A DNA stretch of 64,000 bases from Flavobacterium aeripolare. GTDB taxonomy: Bacteria > Bacteroidota > Bacteroidia > Flavobacteriales > Flavobacteriaceae. Every line of letters begins with the position of its first letter. Within the stretch, counting starts at the first letter, position 1. The stretch is from positions 1-64,000 of the forward strand of contig NZ_JABSNL010000010.1 in assembly GCF_013294025.1 (NCBI RefSeq), given 5' to 3'. This document shows positions 33,977-43,253 of the stretch, piece after piece. The translations under genes were made by a program, and so were the position numbers. Under the pieces are notes generated by a model, which was not told the DNA's origin, ran no database searches, and saw nothing but the letters and a program-made list of their open reading frames with translations.

Positions 33977-36100
33977 ATGAAGATTTTTTCAAATATAATC
34001 TTATCAGGCTCCATGCTTGTGTTAGCATCGACTGTGCAAACGGTACATGCCCAAAATAAATCAGTAAAAATGACCAATCCATTATTACAAAAAAGTGCCT
34101 TGCAATATCAAGCACCCAACTTTAGTTTAATTAAAGACGAAAATTTCAAGCCAGCTTTTGAGTATGGTTTAGCAGTGCACGATAAAGAAATAAAAGCAAT
34201 TGCAGACAATTCAGCAAAGGCTACTTTTGAGAATACGGTGCTGGCATTGGAGACTTCTGGAGTTGATTTAAAAAGAGCAACTAGTGTTTTTTACAACTTA
34301 ACAGGATCAAATACTAATCCCACTTTGCAGGCTTTACAAGCAGAATATGCGCCTATTTTTTCAGCACATAGTGATAAAATGTATTTGAATACTAAATTAT
34401 ACAATCGTTTTAAAGCTGTTGATTTGAATTCTCTTAAAGGCGAGGACAAGAAATTGACAGAATATTATTTGCAAGAATTTGAACTAGCAGGTGCTAATTT
34501 ATCTGATGGCGATAAAGAAAAAATGAAAAAGATTAATGAAGAGCTAGCGAGTTTAGGGACTTCATTTGGAAATAAGTTATTAATAGCGCGTAAAAATGGG
34601 GCGGTTCTTTTTGATAGCGCTACAGAGTTAGATGGTTTGAGCGCTAATGAAATTGCTGCTGCAAAAGCAAAAGCGACTGAGGCGGGTCATGACGGTAAAT
34701 ATTTAATAGGTTTGTTAAATACTACGCAACAGCCATTGCTACAAAGCTTAACAAATAGAGCGACTAGAGAAAAACTATACAAATCGTCGTGGTCTCGTGC
34801 TGAGAAAAATGATGATGGTGACACACGTGAGGTCTTAGAGCAAATGGCAAAATTACGTTTGCAAAAAGCAAACTTAATGGGTAAAAAGAATTTTGCTGAA
34901 TGGAAAATTCAAGATCAAATGGCACAAACACCTGAGCGAGCAATGGATTTATTAGCAAAAATTGCTGGTCCTGCAGTTGCAAAAGCGAAGGTTGAAGCTT
35001 CAGAAATCCAAAATCTAATAGACGATCAAAAAGCAGGTTTTAAATTAGAACCTTGGGATTGGAACTTTTATTCAGAGCAAGTTCGTAAAGCTAAATATGA
35101 CTTAGATGAAAGCGAAATCAAGCCTTACTTTGAGTTAACAACAGTACTTGAAAAAGGAGTTTTCTTTGCTGCAAAAAAAATGTACGGAATTACCTTTAAA
35201 GAACGTAAAGACTTACCTGTTTACCACCCAGATGTAGTGGCTTACGAAGTATTTGACCAAGACGGAAAATCAATCGCTATTTATTACCTAGATTTCTATA
35301 CTAGAGACAATAAAAATGGTGGTGCATGGATGAGTAATTTTGTTGATCAATCGCACTACTTAAAACAAAAACCAGTAATTGTAAATGTTTACAATTTTGC
35401 TAAACCTGTCAACGGAAATCCTTCATTAATTAGTTTTGATGATGTAACCACAATGTTCCACGAATTTGGTCACACTTTACACGGTTTGTTTGCAAATCAA
35501 AATTACGTTAGTCTTTCTGGTACTGCTGTGCCTCGTGACTTTGTTGAATTTCCTTCTCAAATTAATGAGCACGCTGCACTAGATCCAGAAGTATTGAAAA
35601 ATTATGCAATACACTACAAAACTAAGGTAGGTATTCCACAGGAATTAATCGAAAAAATTAAAAAAGCAGAGACTTTCAACAAAGGCTATGATGTTACTGA
35701 GCTTTTAGCTGCTTCAACACTAGATATGGCTTGGCATACGGTAAGCAACGAAGCTGATTTTAAACCAGCATTGGTTTTTGAGAATGAAGCGCTTACAAAA
35801 TATGGTTTACTAGTAAATGAAGTTCCTACAAGATACCATACACCTTATTTTGCACACATTTGGTCAGGCGGATATTCTGCAGGTTATTACGCATATACGT
35901 GGTCTAAAACACTAGATTACAATGTATATGACTGGATGAAAGCTAATGGTGGTTTAACTAGAGAAAATGCTGAAAGGTTTAAAAAATACATTTTATCTGT
36001 TGGTAACAGTGTGGATTTAAACAAAGCTTTTGAAGAATTAATAGGTCACAAAATGGAGATCGAACCTTATTTAAGAAATGCAGGTTTATCAGAAAAATAG
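33977..36100 (+). CDS. dcp: M3-family zinc peptidase (peptidyl-dipeptidase Dcp-like)
   Basis: 707 aa. It cleaves dipeptides from the C-terminus of peptides. The signal peptide (MKIFSNIILSGSMLVLASTVQTVHA) makes it periplasmic. The helical N-terminal domain carries PENTVLALE-like features (FENTVLALETSG), and the metal motif HEFGH lies at 495-499, followed by LHGLFA and FVEFPSQINEHAA, which supplies the third ligand. The YWSGGYSAGYYAYTWSK-type segment near the C-terminus (HIWSGGYSAGYYAY) is typical of Dcp. It is divergent from the M14 peptidase gene, with a terminator downstream. Confidence 0.93.
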   Translation: MKIFSNIILSGSMLVLASTVQTVHAQNKSVKMTNPLLQKSALQYQAPNFSLIKDENFKPAFEYGLAVHDKEIKAIADNSAKATFENTVLALETSGVDLKRATSVFYNLTGSNTNPTLQALQAEYAPIFSAHSDKMYLNTKLYNRFKAVDLNSLKGEDKKLTEYYLQEFELAGANLSDGDKEKMKKINEELASLGTSFGNKLLIARKNGAVLFDSATELDGLSANEIAAAKAKATEAGHDGKYLIGLLNTTQQPLLQSLTNRATREKLYKSSWSRAEKNDDGDTREVLEQMAKLRLQKANLMGKKNFAEWKIQDQMAQTPERAMDLLAKIAGPAVAKAKVEASEIQNLIDDQKAGFKLEPWDWNFYSEQVRKAKYDLDESEIKPYFELTTVLEKGVFFAAKKMYGITFKERKDLPVYHPDVVAYEVFDQDGKSIAIYYLDFYTRDNKNGGAWMSNFVDQSHYLKQKPVIVNVYNFAKPVNGNPSLISFDDVTTMFHEFGHTLHGLFANQNYVSLSGTAVPRDFVEFPSQINEHAALDPEVLKNYAIHYKTKVGIPQELIEKIKKAETFNKGYDVTELLAASTLDMAWHTVSNEADFKPALVFENEALTKYGLLVNEVPTRYHTPYFAHIWSGGYSAGYYAYTWSKTLDYNVYDWMKANGGLTRENAERFKKYILSVGNSVDLNKAFEELIGHKMEIEPYLRNAGLSEK

Positions 36101-36118
36101 ATAGCAGCAAGAATAATC

Positions 36119-36151
36119 TAAATGGCATTCATCACGAGTGCCATTTTTTTT
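36119..36151 (+). terminator. dcp terminator
   Basis: Stem AATGGCA / TGCCATT followed by eight or more T, about 20 nt past dcp. Confidence 0.8.
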
Positions 36152-36162
36152 GTGCTTATTTT

Positions 36163-36245
36163 TCAGGAGCTATTTCCAGCTTTCCACTCTATCTTTTCTT
36201 GCTTAAAGACAGCAATAAAAGGATGCCGCTGCAATCTGGGCTAGA
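36163..36245 (-). ncRNA. Structured intergenic element, Flavobacterium type (Flavo-1-like, from memory)
   Basis: Read on the minus strand it starts TAGCCCAG, then GATTGCAGCGGCATCC, a variable hairpin, GATAGAGTGGAAAG and CTGGAAATAGCTCCTGA. The apical hairpin CTTTTATTGCT / AGCAAGAAAAG (36193-36203 with 36211-36221) has 10 of 11 pairs and a 7-nt loop. An outer helix pairs CCAG (36236-36239) with CTGG (36176-36179). I recall a recurrent Flavobacterium intergenic sequence with the same blocks (GCGGCATCC, ATAGCGGA, GGAAATAGCTCC), where the outer helix reads CCCG/CGGG; the CCAG/CTGG here would be a compensatory change. Assignment to Rfam Flavo-1 is from memory and needs a covariance search. Both flanking genes are on the plus strand. 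Confidence 0.55.
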
Positions 36246-36358
36246 ACCTACATTTCTCGAGAGTATCTAGGCTAAGCAAATTGTAAAGTTTTCCTAAAGT
36301 CTGTTTAGACCAAATCTTTCTGCTTAATTTTACAATCGCAATGACAATAACGAGCTTT

Positions 36359-37354
36359 ATGAAATTAAAATACTTCTATATACTTCTCCTCATCAGCTGT
36401 GCTTCATTTGCTCAGCAAGAGAAATTACAGTGGCTAGACCTCAATTTAACAAATTACGATTATCCATATCCCGTACATTATATCACTTTAAATGTACAGC
36501 AGCAGGAACTTAAAATGGAATATATGGATGTCAAACCTGAGAATTTCAATGGTAAAAGTGTCCTTTTATTGCATGGTAAAAACTTTAATGGAGCGTACTG
36601 GAAAAGAACTATCGATGCCTTGACTAAAAAAGGTTTTAGAGTGGTGGTTCCTGACCAAATTGGTTTTGGAAAATCAGATAAACCAGATAATTTTCAATAC
36701 ACATTCCAGCAGTTAGCTGAGAATACAAAACAAATTTTAGATACGTTAGGAATCAAGAAAATCGCAGTTCTAGGACATTCGATGGGTGGAATGGTTGCGA
36801 CGCGTTTTGCATTGATGTATCCTGAGGTAACCGAAAAACTAATTTTAGAGAATCCTATTGGCTTAGAGGACTGGAAATTAAAAGTGCCTTACAAACCAGT
36901 AGATTGGTGGTATGAAAACGAACTTAAGCAAAGTTATGATCGCATTAAAAAATACCAATTAGATAGTTACTATGACGGAAAGTGGAAACCAGAATATGAC
37001 GAATGGGTAAATTTATTAGCGGGTTGGACTTTAAATTCTGATTTCGATAAAATTGCTTGGAATGCTGCTTTAACTTATGATATGATTTTTACACAGCCAG
37101 TAGTGTACGAATTTCAAAATATTAAAGCACCTACTTTATTAATTATAGGAACAAGAGATAGAACGGCTTTAGGAAAACCATTAGTATCAACAGAGGTACA
37201 AGCTACAATGGGATTGTATGCCAATCTAGGTAAAGAAACGCAAAAGAAAATTCCAAATGCTAAATTAGTTGAGATTCCTAATATCGGGCACATGCCACAT
37301 ATCGAGAGTTTTGACAAATTTATTACGCCATTAATAGATTTTCTACAAAAATAA
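36359..37354 (+). CDS. Exported alpha/beta hydrolase
   Basis: 331 aa with a signal peptide (MKLKYFYILLLISCASFAQ). Oxyanion segment LLLHGKNFNG, then a strand/loop VVVPDQIGFGKSD, the nucleophile elbow GHSMGG with S141, a catalytic Asp in LIIGTRDRTA and a catalytic His in IPNIGHMPHIESF. The fold is that of the dienelactone/epoxide-hydrolase-like superfamily; substrate unknown. The ATG at 36359 gives a normal signal peptide; one six codons earlier (36341) gives a slightly longer N-terminus. It probably forms its own unit. Confidence 0.85.
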   Translation: MKLKYFYILLLISCASFAQQEKLQWLDLNLTNYDYPYPVHYITLNVQQQELKMEYMDVKPENFNGKSVLLLHGKNFNGAYWKRTIDALTKKGFRVVVPDQIGFGKSDKPDNFQYTFQQLAENTKQILDTLGIKKIAVLGHSMGGMVATRFALMYPEVTEKLILENPIGLEDWKLKVPYKPVDWWYENELKQSYDRIKKYQLDSYYDGKWKPEYDEWVNLLAGWTLNSDFDKIAWNAALTYDMIFTQPVVYEFQNIKAPTLLIIGTRDRTALGKPLVSTEVQATMGLYANLGKETQKKIPNAKLVEIPNIGHMPHIESFDKFITPLIDFLQK

Positions 37355-37469
37355 AAATAGAAGAATACCCTAGCGATTTTGTTGAGGAATCACCAGTAAA
37401 GAAAAACGTAATGGATAAATTTCAAGTAGGGAATTACCATTGCATTTATTTAATTAAATAACAGAAATT

Positions 37470-38138
37470 ATGAGTAAAGAAAATAACAACGCAAGCTTAC
37501 AAGCAACATTAGACCAAGCTAAGAATGCATGGGAAGCAAAAGCTCCAGAACAAGTTAAAGAAATATATGCTGACGGTATTGCTGATGTGACCCGCCAGAA
37601 TGTAGTTGCTAATTCTAAAAAGAATAGTGATAAGGCACCAGATTTCACACTTACAAATGCAACTGGAACAGCCGTTTCATTGAGCGAATATCTTAAAAAA
37701 GGACCGGTAGTTTTGACATGGTACCGCGGTGGATGGTGTCCTTACTGTAACATGACACTACACTATTTGCAAGAGCAATTACCTACAATTAAATTAAAAG
37801 GTGCAAATTTATTAGCATTGACTCCTGAATTGCCAGATAAATCAATGTCAACTGCTGAGAAAAACCAATTACAATTTGAAGTATTAAGTGATGTTGGTAA
37901 CAAAGTAGCACACGACTACGGGATCGTTTTTAAATTGACTGAGGCAGTTGCTGAATCTTATCAAAACGGTTTTGACTTGCACGGTTACAATGGGGATGAA
38001 TCTAATGAGTTACCTCTTGCTGCTACCTATGTAATTGATCAGGACGGGACGATAGTATATACTTTCTTAGATGCTGAGTATAGAAATAGAGCAGAGGCAA
38101 AGGATATATTTGCCGCATTAGATGCTATTAAAAAATAA
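37470..38138 (+). CDS. Peroxiredoxin-like (AhpC/TSA) protein
   Basis: 222 aa, cytoplasmic (no signal peptide). A helical N-terminal segment (1-50) is followed by a thioredoxin-fold AhpC/TSA domain (about 55-215) with PDFTLTNATGTAVSLSEYL and the CxxC motif WCPYC (C90 and C93) preceded by TWYRGG. It likely reduces hydroperoxides or acts as a thiol oxidoreductase. The CPYC pair differs from the single peroxidatic Cys (PxxxTxxC) of classical peroxiredoxins, so 'peroxiredoxin-like' is the safe name. Confidence 0.87.
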   Translation: MSKENNNASLQATLDQAKNAWEAKAPEQVKEIYADGIADVTRQNVVANSKKNSDKAPDFTLTNATGTAVSLSEYLKKGPVVLTWYRGGWCPYCNMTLHYLQEQLPTIKLKGANLLALTPELPDKSMSTAEKNQLQFEVLSDVGNKVAHDYGIVFKLTEAVAESYQNGFDLHGYNGDESNELPLAATYVIDQDGTIVYTFLDAEYRNRAEAKDIFAALDAIKK

Positions 38139-38161
38139 AATACATAGCTGAACATAATAGA

Positions 38162-38195
38162 TACCCTCAAAAGGAATTTGCTTTTGAGGGTCTTT
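38162..38195 (+). terminator. Terminator after peroxiredoxin-like gene
   Basis: A perfect 11-bp stem ACCCTCAAAAG / CTTTTGAGGGT with a 7-nt loop and a TCTTTT tail, 24 nt past the gene. Confidence 0.9.
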
Positions 38196-38259
38196 TATTT
38201 GCGTGTTATGGCATGCTGGAAAATAAAAATCACAAAAATATAGATCGTTTTATTACGCA

Positions 38260-39444
38260 ATGAATTTATCAAAAAAGAATGTCTTATTTATGGCAGCGGC
38301 TACAGGTTTAATAGTAGCCAATTTATATTACTGCCAGCCGTTAATAGTTTTAATAGCAGACGAATTTAATATACCCCATGCTGATGCTGGGACAATCACA
38401 TACCTTACTCAAGCAGGCTACGCCATTGGTTTATTTTTTATGGTGCCGCTTGGTGATAAATTAGAGCGTAAAAGCCAAATCATGTACACCACATTTGCAT
38501 CAGTCATTGCCTTGATTATTGCTGCAACAGCACAAAGTTACTTGATTCTAGAGATTGCTTCACTCTTAATAGGAATCACATCAATTGTACCACAACTTAT
38601 TTTACCATTGGCAGCAGCACTAAGCGCACCTGAAGAAAGAGGAAAAGTGGTAGGAACAATCATGAGTGGTCTACTGGTAGGGATCTTACTGTCAAGAACC
38701 TTGAGTGGTTTTATTGGCGAAGTATTAGGATGGCGTGCTATGTTCTGGATTGCTTCAGGGCTTTGTTTGCTTTTGTTCTTTATTATAAAAAAACAATTTC
38801 CATATAACAAACCCGTTTTCAATGGCTCATACGGCCAATTAATTAGTTCGCTATTTACTTTGATAAAGGAGCAACCGTTGTTAAGAGAAGCAACTTTGAT
38901 TAACGTTTTTAGTTTTGCTCAGTTTGGTGCTTTCTGGACCACTATGGTATTGCTACTCTCTGCAGAACCTTTCAATTTTAATAGTGCAACCATTGGATTG
39001 TTTGGTATTGTAGGAGCGTCAGGAGCATTAGCAGCGCCGCTGGTTGGAAAACTAGGAGATAAAGGGAGTTCTAGAGTAGCGGTTGGTTACGGTTGTATGC
39101 TAATTGCGTTGAGTTTTGCAGTTTTCTACTTCTCTGGTTCTAGTGTTGTGGGAATCGTTGTGGGAATCGTTTTAATCGATATCGGTTTACAAGGAGTACA
39201 TATTTCAAATCAAACCCGAGTATATTCGATACTGCCTGAAGCTAGAAATAGAATGAATACCGTTTTTATGTCATTTAGCTTCTTAGGAACTGCAGCTGGA
39301 TCAGCTTATGGACTCTTCTTATGGCAATACGCAGGATGGCATGGTGTAACACTAGGTTGTTTGTTATTATCAGCAATGGCCTTAGCAGTCTATGCTTTCA
39401 CGTACAAATCAAAAGCAAAACGCGTACAAAGTGTTAAAGGATAA
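38260..39444 (+). CDS. Major facilitator superfamily transporter
   Basis: 394 aa, about 12 membrane helices. The MFS motif A appears between helices 2 and 3 (GDKLERKSQI), with a second-half copy LGDKGSSRVAVG. The sequence AAATGLIVANLYYCQPLI at the start and the RVYSILPEARNRMNTVFMS segment are typical of the AraJ/YnfM-like group of drug or sugar-efflux carriers. The substrate cannot be predicted. A 12-bp tandem duplication at 39145-39168 gives the repeat VVGIVVGI in a helix. The downstream gene's -7 box starts 13 nt past its stop. Confidence 0.88.
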   Translation: MNLSKKNVLFMAAATGLIVANLYYCQPLIVLIADEFNIPHADAGTITYLTQAGYAIGLFFMVPLGDKLERKSQIMYTTFASVIALIIAATAQSYLILEIASLLIGITSIVPQLILPLAAALSAPEERGKVVGTIMSGLLVGILLSRTLSGFIGEVLGWRAMFWIASGLCLLLFFIIKKQFPYNKPVFNGSYGQLISSLFTLIKEQPLLREATLINVFSFAQFGAFWTTMVLLLSAEPFNFNSATIGLFGIVGASGALAAPLVGKLGDKGSSRVAVGYGCMLIALSFAVFYFSGSSVVGIVVGIVLIDIGLQGVHISNQTRVYSILPEARNRMNTVFMSFSFLGTAAGSAYGLFLWQYAGWHGVTLGCLLLSAMALAVYAFTYKSKAKRVQSVKG

Positions 39445-39456
39445 AAAATTAATTTG

Positions 39457-39464
39457 TAAATTTG
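39457..39464 (+). promoter_or_regulatory. PPIase gene promoter, -7 box
   Basis: TAAATTTGC fits TAnnTTTG and lies 23 nt upstream of the ATG at 39488, 13 nt after the MFS gene ends. Confidence 0.6.
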
Positions 39465-39487
39465 CAATTCAATAAAAATAAATAAAG

Positions 39488-40420
39488 ATGGAAAACGGAA
39501 TATATGCTAAATTCAACACTGCAAAAGGTGCTATTTTAGTAAAATTAGAGCATGAATTAACACCAGGAACTGTAGGTAACTTTGTTGCTCTTGCAGAGGG
39601 AAACATGGAAAACAAAATCAAACCTCAAGGGCAAAAATTCTATGATGGTTTAAATTTTCATAGAGTTATTCCTGATTTCATGATTCAAGGAGGTTGTCCT
39701 CAAGGAACTGGAACTGGAGATCCTGGATACAAATTTGATGATGAATTTCACCCAAGTTTAAAACATGACAAACCAGGAATTTTAGCTATGGCTAATTCGG
39801 GACCTGGAACTAATGGTTCTCAATTTTACATCACTCACGTACCTACTTCATGGTTAGATGGTAAACATACTGTTTTTGGTCATGTTATCGAAGGACAAGA
39901 TGTTGTTGATGCAGTTGCTCAAGGTGATAAATTAGAATCTCTTGAAATTGTAAGAGTAGGTGAAGAAGCTCAAAAATGGAATGCTATCGAAGCTTTTGTT
40001 GGATTAAAAGGAGCTCGTTTAAAAAAACAAGCAGCTTTAAAAGCAGAGTCTGAAGCAAAAATGGAAACATTGGCAGCAGGATTTGAAAAAACAGAAAGCG
40101 GATTGCGTTACCAATTTATTCAAAGAGGTGATGGAAAACAAGCAGAAACTGGTAAAACAGTTGCTGTACACTATGAAGGATCATTAGAGTCTGGAAAAGT
40201 ATTTGATTCATCTTACCCAAGAAAAAAACCAATCGAATTTAAATTAGGTCAAGGACAAGTAATCGAAGGATGGGATGAAGGTATTGCTTTACTTAAAGTA
40301 GGTGATAAAGCTCGTTTTGTTATTCCTTCTGATTTAGGATATGGACCAGCAGGTGCAGGAGGAGTTATTCCACCTAACGCTACCTTGATTTTTGACGTAG
40401 AATTAATGGACGTTAAATAG
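39488..40420 (+). CDS. Dual-domain peptidyl-prolyl isomerase: cyclophilin-FKBP fusion
   Basis: 310 aa, cytoplasmic (no signal peptide). Residues 1-155 are a cyclophilin: FYDGLNFHRVIPDFMIQGGCP, AMANSGPGTNGSQFYIT and WLDGKHTVFGHV contain the catalytic Arg, Gln-rich and Trp/His positions. A helical linker (about 160-205, KWNAIEAFVGLKGARLKKQA) follows. Residues 215-310 are an FKBP domain (VAVHYEGSLESGKVFDSSY, GQVIEGWDEGIALLKVGDKA, GYGPAGAGGVIPPNATLIFDVEL). Both isomerase sites look intact. Such dual immunophilins (cyclophilin first) are known in some Bacteroidota. It has its own promoter and terminator. Confidence 0.93.
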   Translation: MENGIYAKFNTAKGAILVKLEHELTPGTVGNFVALAEGNMENKIKPQGQKFYDGLNFHRVIPDFMIQGGCPQGTGTGDPGYKFDDEFHPSLKHDKPGILAMANSGPGTNGSQFYITHVPTSWLDGKHTVFGHVIEGQDVVDAVAQGDKLESLEIVRVGEEAQKWNAIEAFVGLKGARLKKQAALKAESEAKMETLAAGFEKTESGLRYQFIQRGDGKQAETGKTVAVHYEGSLESGKVFDSSYPRKKPIEFKLGQGQVIEGWDEGIALLKVGDKARFVIPSDLGYGPAGAGGVIPPNATLIFDVELMDVK

Positions 40421-40496
40421 TTTTTATCTCTTGATTTTAAGTAGTTTCACTTGTGTTTCTACTTTATTTTCGAAAATAAAAATAATACCTTAATAA

Positions 40497-40532
40497 AAAC
40501 GCCTCGAGATTTATCTTGAGGCGTTTTTTTAT
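40497..40532 (+). terminator. PPIase gene terminator
   Basis: Stem AAACGCCTC..AGAT / ATCT..GAGGCGTTT with one mismatch and a 7-T tail. Confidence 0.88.
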
Positions 40533-40657
40533 ACCATTTTCACAAGTGGGCTACTGGTTTTAGGCAATTGTTAACTGTGTGTTAAAAGCTGCTGTAAATA
40601 CCTACTTTGTTAATCATACGGTAATCTACACTTAATTTACATTCGATCATTTAAAAA

Positions 40658-40665
40658 TACTTTTG
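40658..40665 (+). promoter_or_regulatory. Promoter of receptor-esterase-GDPD operon, -7 box
   Basis: TACTTTTGATGC matches the TAnnTTTG box and lies 38 nt before the receptor ATG. Confidence 0.6.
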
Positions 40666-40703
40666 ATGCAATTAAATTATTAATTTAAACAGTATCAAAA
40701 ACG

Positions 40704-43208
40704 ATGAACTTTAAGCATCTCTTTACAGTATTAGGAATTCTATTTGCCTTCACAATGAACGCTCAAAACAAGGCAGTTTTATCAGGAACAGTCAAAACAG
40801 ATCAAGGGAAATTAGTAAAAGGAGCTACAGTTAAAATAGTAGGATCAGATACTAAAACGATTGCAACTGAAGACGGTAAATTTACCTTTGAAAATCTCGT
40901 TCCTCAAGAGTACAGCCTATCGATTACATTTAAAAATTATTTTCCTTTAGAAAAAACGATTACGCTTACAAGCGGACAAAATAGTATGGATTTTACCTTA
41001 GATGAAATTCCTTCCATGCTTGAGGGAATCGTGGTAACTGCCCAAAAAAGAGAGCAAAAAAATAAAGATGTGCCTATTGCAATTACGTCTTACGGGAATG
41101 AATTTATAACAAAGCAAGGGACTTTTGAATATGATGCCTTGTCTGATTTTGTACCTGGTTTTCAAGTGCAAATTCAAAGTGTGAATAATCCTGGTGTGGT
41201 AATTAGAGGAATTACTAGTGATAGTGGTGATTCTCGTGTTGAGCCTAGGGTTTCTATCTTTCAAGATGGAGTTTCTATTAGTAAATCGAGAGGTTCAGTT
41301 GTAGAATTGTACGATGTCGAGCGGGTAGAAGTACTTAAGGGACCTCAAGGAACATTATTTGGGCGTGGAGCACAAATAGGGGCCATGCATATTATTCAAA
41401 ATAAAGCTAAAAATGAAACTTCGGGATCTTTAAAGGTAGGTTACGGAAATTTCAATCAAGTTTTAACAACCGCATATTTTAATACCCCATTGATAAAAGA
41501 TAAATTGTTTATTAGGGCAGCTGGAATCTACAACGGTAGAGACGGATATATTGAAAACCGCTCTGGTGGCGATTTAAACGGCAAACAAACACTAGCTTTT
41601 AGAACGGCTTTAAAATATGTTTATTCGAATAATACTAAGATTGACGTTATTGCAAACTGGCAAAAAGATACTCCTCCAGGAACTTCTTTTAAAAGCGGAA
41701 GATTTGCTCCATTAGGAGGAGATTTGAGTCCGAATAGTTTTGCTGATTTAGAGAGAGGAAATGAATTAGGTGTTGATAGAACAGTTCAGGGAATTACGGC
41801 AATCATCAAACATAAAATAAATAGCAACTGGGATTTAACTAGTACTTCGGCTTATAGAGATTTCGCTTCTGATGAAGCTTTTGATGCAGATGGTACAGCG
41901 GCTCCAGCTCTTTATTTTAAAGAAGTAGCTGATGGAAAACAAATTAGTCAAGAACTGCGTTTTAATTTTGATAACAGTTCAAAATTTAGAGGTTTCTTTG
42001 GTGGTAATTTCTTTGCCGAAAAAGGGAAACAATATGTTCCATGGTTTGTAAACGAGCAAAGTTTTGCCATGCTTCTTTTAAATCCTTCAAATTTTGTGGT
42101 AAACGGTGTACCACAATTTTTACCAAATATCCCTAATGATCCGGCAACTTTTGGTCCAGCAGCCGGCCTTCCTTTAAGTGCTAGTAACTTTGAAGGTAAT
42201 ACAAATTATTCTAAAAATGCTTCAGGAGATATTTTTGCAGATGGATCTTATGACCTAACATCAAAATTTTCTATTACAGCAGGATTGCGCGGAACGTGGG
42301 AAAATAGTAATGCTGGCTACCGCGTGCAAAATGCTACAACAGCATCAAACGCAGGATTTTTAACGGGAGCGTATCCTAACAGCCTTTTTGTAGGAACTAA
42401 TGGCGAGCGAATTGAGGCAAACAAGAATTTTTTATCTGTAGTGGGAAGGTTTGCTCTAAATTACATGCTTAATGATAACATCACACTGTTTGGAACAACT
42501 TCTAGAGGACGCCGACCAAATGTGATTAATATTACTGCAGCAAATACTAAAATATTAGCAAATGAGATCGTATGGTCTTATGAAGTGGGTGCAAAATCAT
42601 TATTTTTAAATAACAGCTTGCAGTTTGATGTTAATGCGTACATTTATAACTACTCTAATTTTCAAACTAATGTGACTACATTTGTTGATGGTGTTTTTCT
42701 ATCGACGACCCAAGATAGTGGTAATGCCTCTTCTTTTGGTTTTGAAGCTGCTTTTCAATATGCTCTTTCAAGACATACTAGTTTCTTTGCAAATTATGGT
42801 TATATCGATGCCTCATTTGATGACGAAGATGCTAATGGAAACAAGCAGGCTCTTGCTGGAAATACCTTTAGATTAACACCTAAACATTCTGTATCTGCCG
42901 GGCTGGATCTTAATATAGCAGTAAATAAAAGTACAGAGTTCTTTTTTAGACCGTCTTATACTTACAAGTCAAAAGTGTTTTTTGAAGAGACTAATTTGCC
43001 AAATATTTCACAGGCAGGATATGGAATGCTTAATTCTAGAGTTGGCTTTATTATTAACAAAAAATATGAACTTAATTTTTACATGAATAATATCTTTGAT
43101 AAAAAATTCATTGTAGATGCTGGAAATACGGGTGGTGCATTTGGTATACCTACATTTATCGCAGGACCACCAAGATTATTTGGTGTGCAAGCTTCAGCAA
43201 AATTTTAA
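40704..43208 (+). CDS. TonB-dependent receptor of a lipid-linked operon
   Basis: 834 aa. The signal peptide (MNFKHLFTVLGILFAFTMNAQ) is followed by a carboxypeptidase-regulatory-like domain (about 25-105), a plug (about 110-230) with TAQKREQKNKDVPIAITSYG, VVIRGITSD and DVERVEVLKGPQGTLFGRGA, and a barrel ending FGVQASAKF. The plug resembles the CirA/FecA-like receptors common in proteobacteria ('KREQ..DVPIAIT'), unlike the other two receptors here. Downstream at 45 nt comes an esterase and then a glycerophosphodiesterase, so the likely cargo is a lipid-derived molecule, which is inference. Confidence 0.9.
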   Translation: MNFKHLFTVLGILFAFTMNAQNKAVLSGTVKTDQGKLVKGATVKIVGSDTKTIATEDGKFTFENLVPQEYSLSITFKNYFPLEKTITLTSGQNSMDFTLDEIPSMLEGIVVTAQKREQKNKDVPIAITSYGNEFITKQGTFEYDALSDFVPGFQVQIQSVNNPGVVIRGITSDSGDSRVEPRVSIFQDGVSISKSRGSVVELYDVERVEVLKGPQGTLFGRGAQIGAMHIIQNKAKNETSGSLKVGYGNFNQVLTTAYFNTPLIKDKLFIRAAGIYNGRDGYIENRSGGDLNGKQTLAFRTALKYVYSNNTKIDVIANWQKDTPPGTSFKSGRFAPLGGDLSPNSFADLERGNELGVDRTVQGITAIIKHKINSNWDLTSTSAYRDFASDEAFDADGTAAPALYFKEVADGKQISQELRFNFDNSSKFRGFFGGNFFAEKGKQYVPWFVNEQSFAMLLLNPSNFVVNGVPQFLPNIPNDPATFGPAAGLPLSASNFEGNTNYSKNASGDIFADGSYDLTSKFSITAGLRGTWENSNAGYRVQNATTASNAGFLTGAYPNSLFVGTNGERIEANKNFLSVVGRFALNYMLNDNITLFGTTSRGRRPNVINITAANTKILANEIVWSYEVGAKSLFLNNSLQFDVNAYIYNYSNFQTNVTTFVDGVFLSTTQDSGNASSFGFEAAFQYALSRHTSFFANYGYIDASFDDEDANGNKQALAGNTFRLTPKHSVSAGLDLNIAVNKSTEFFFRPSYTYKSKVFFEETNLPNISQAGYGMLNSRVGFIINKKYELNFYMNNIFDKKFIVDAGNTGGAFGIPTFIAGPPRLFGVQASAKF

Positions 43209-43253
43209 AGAAATCTAGGAACACATTTAGTGACCTACTAAAGCAACAACAAA

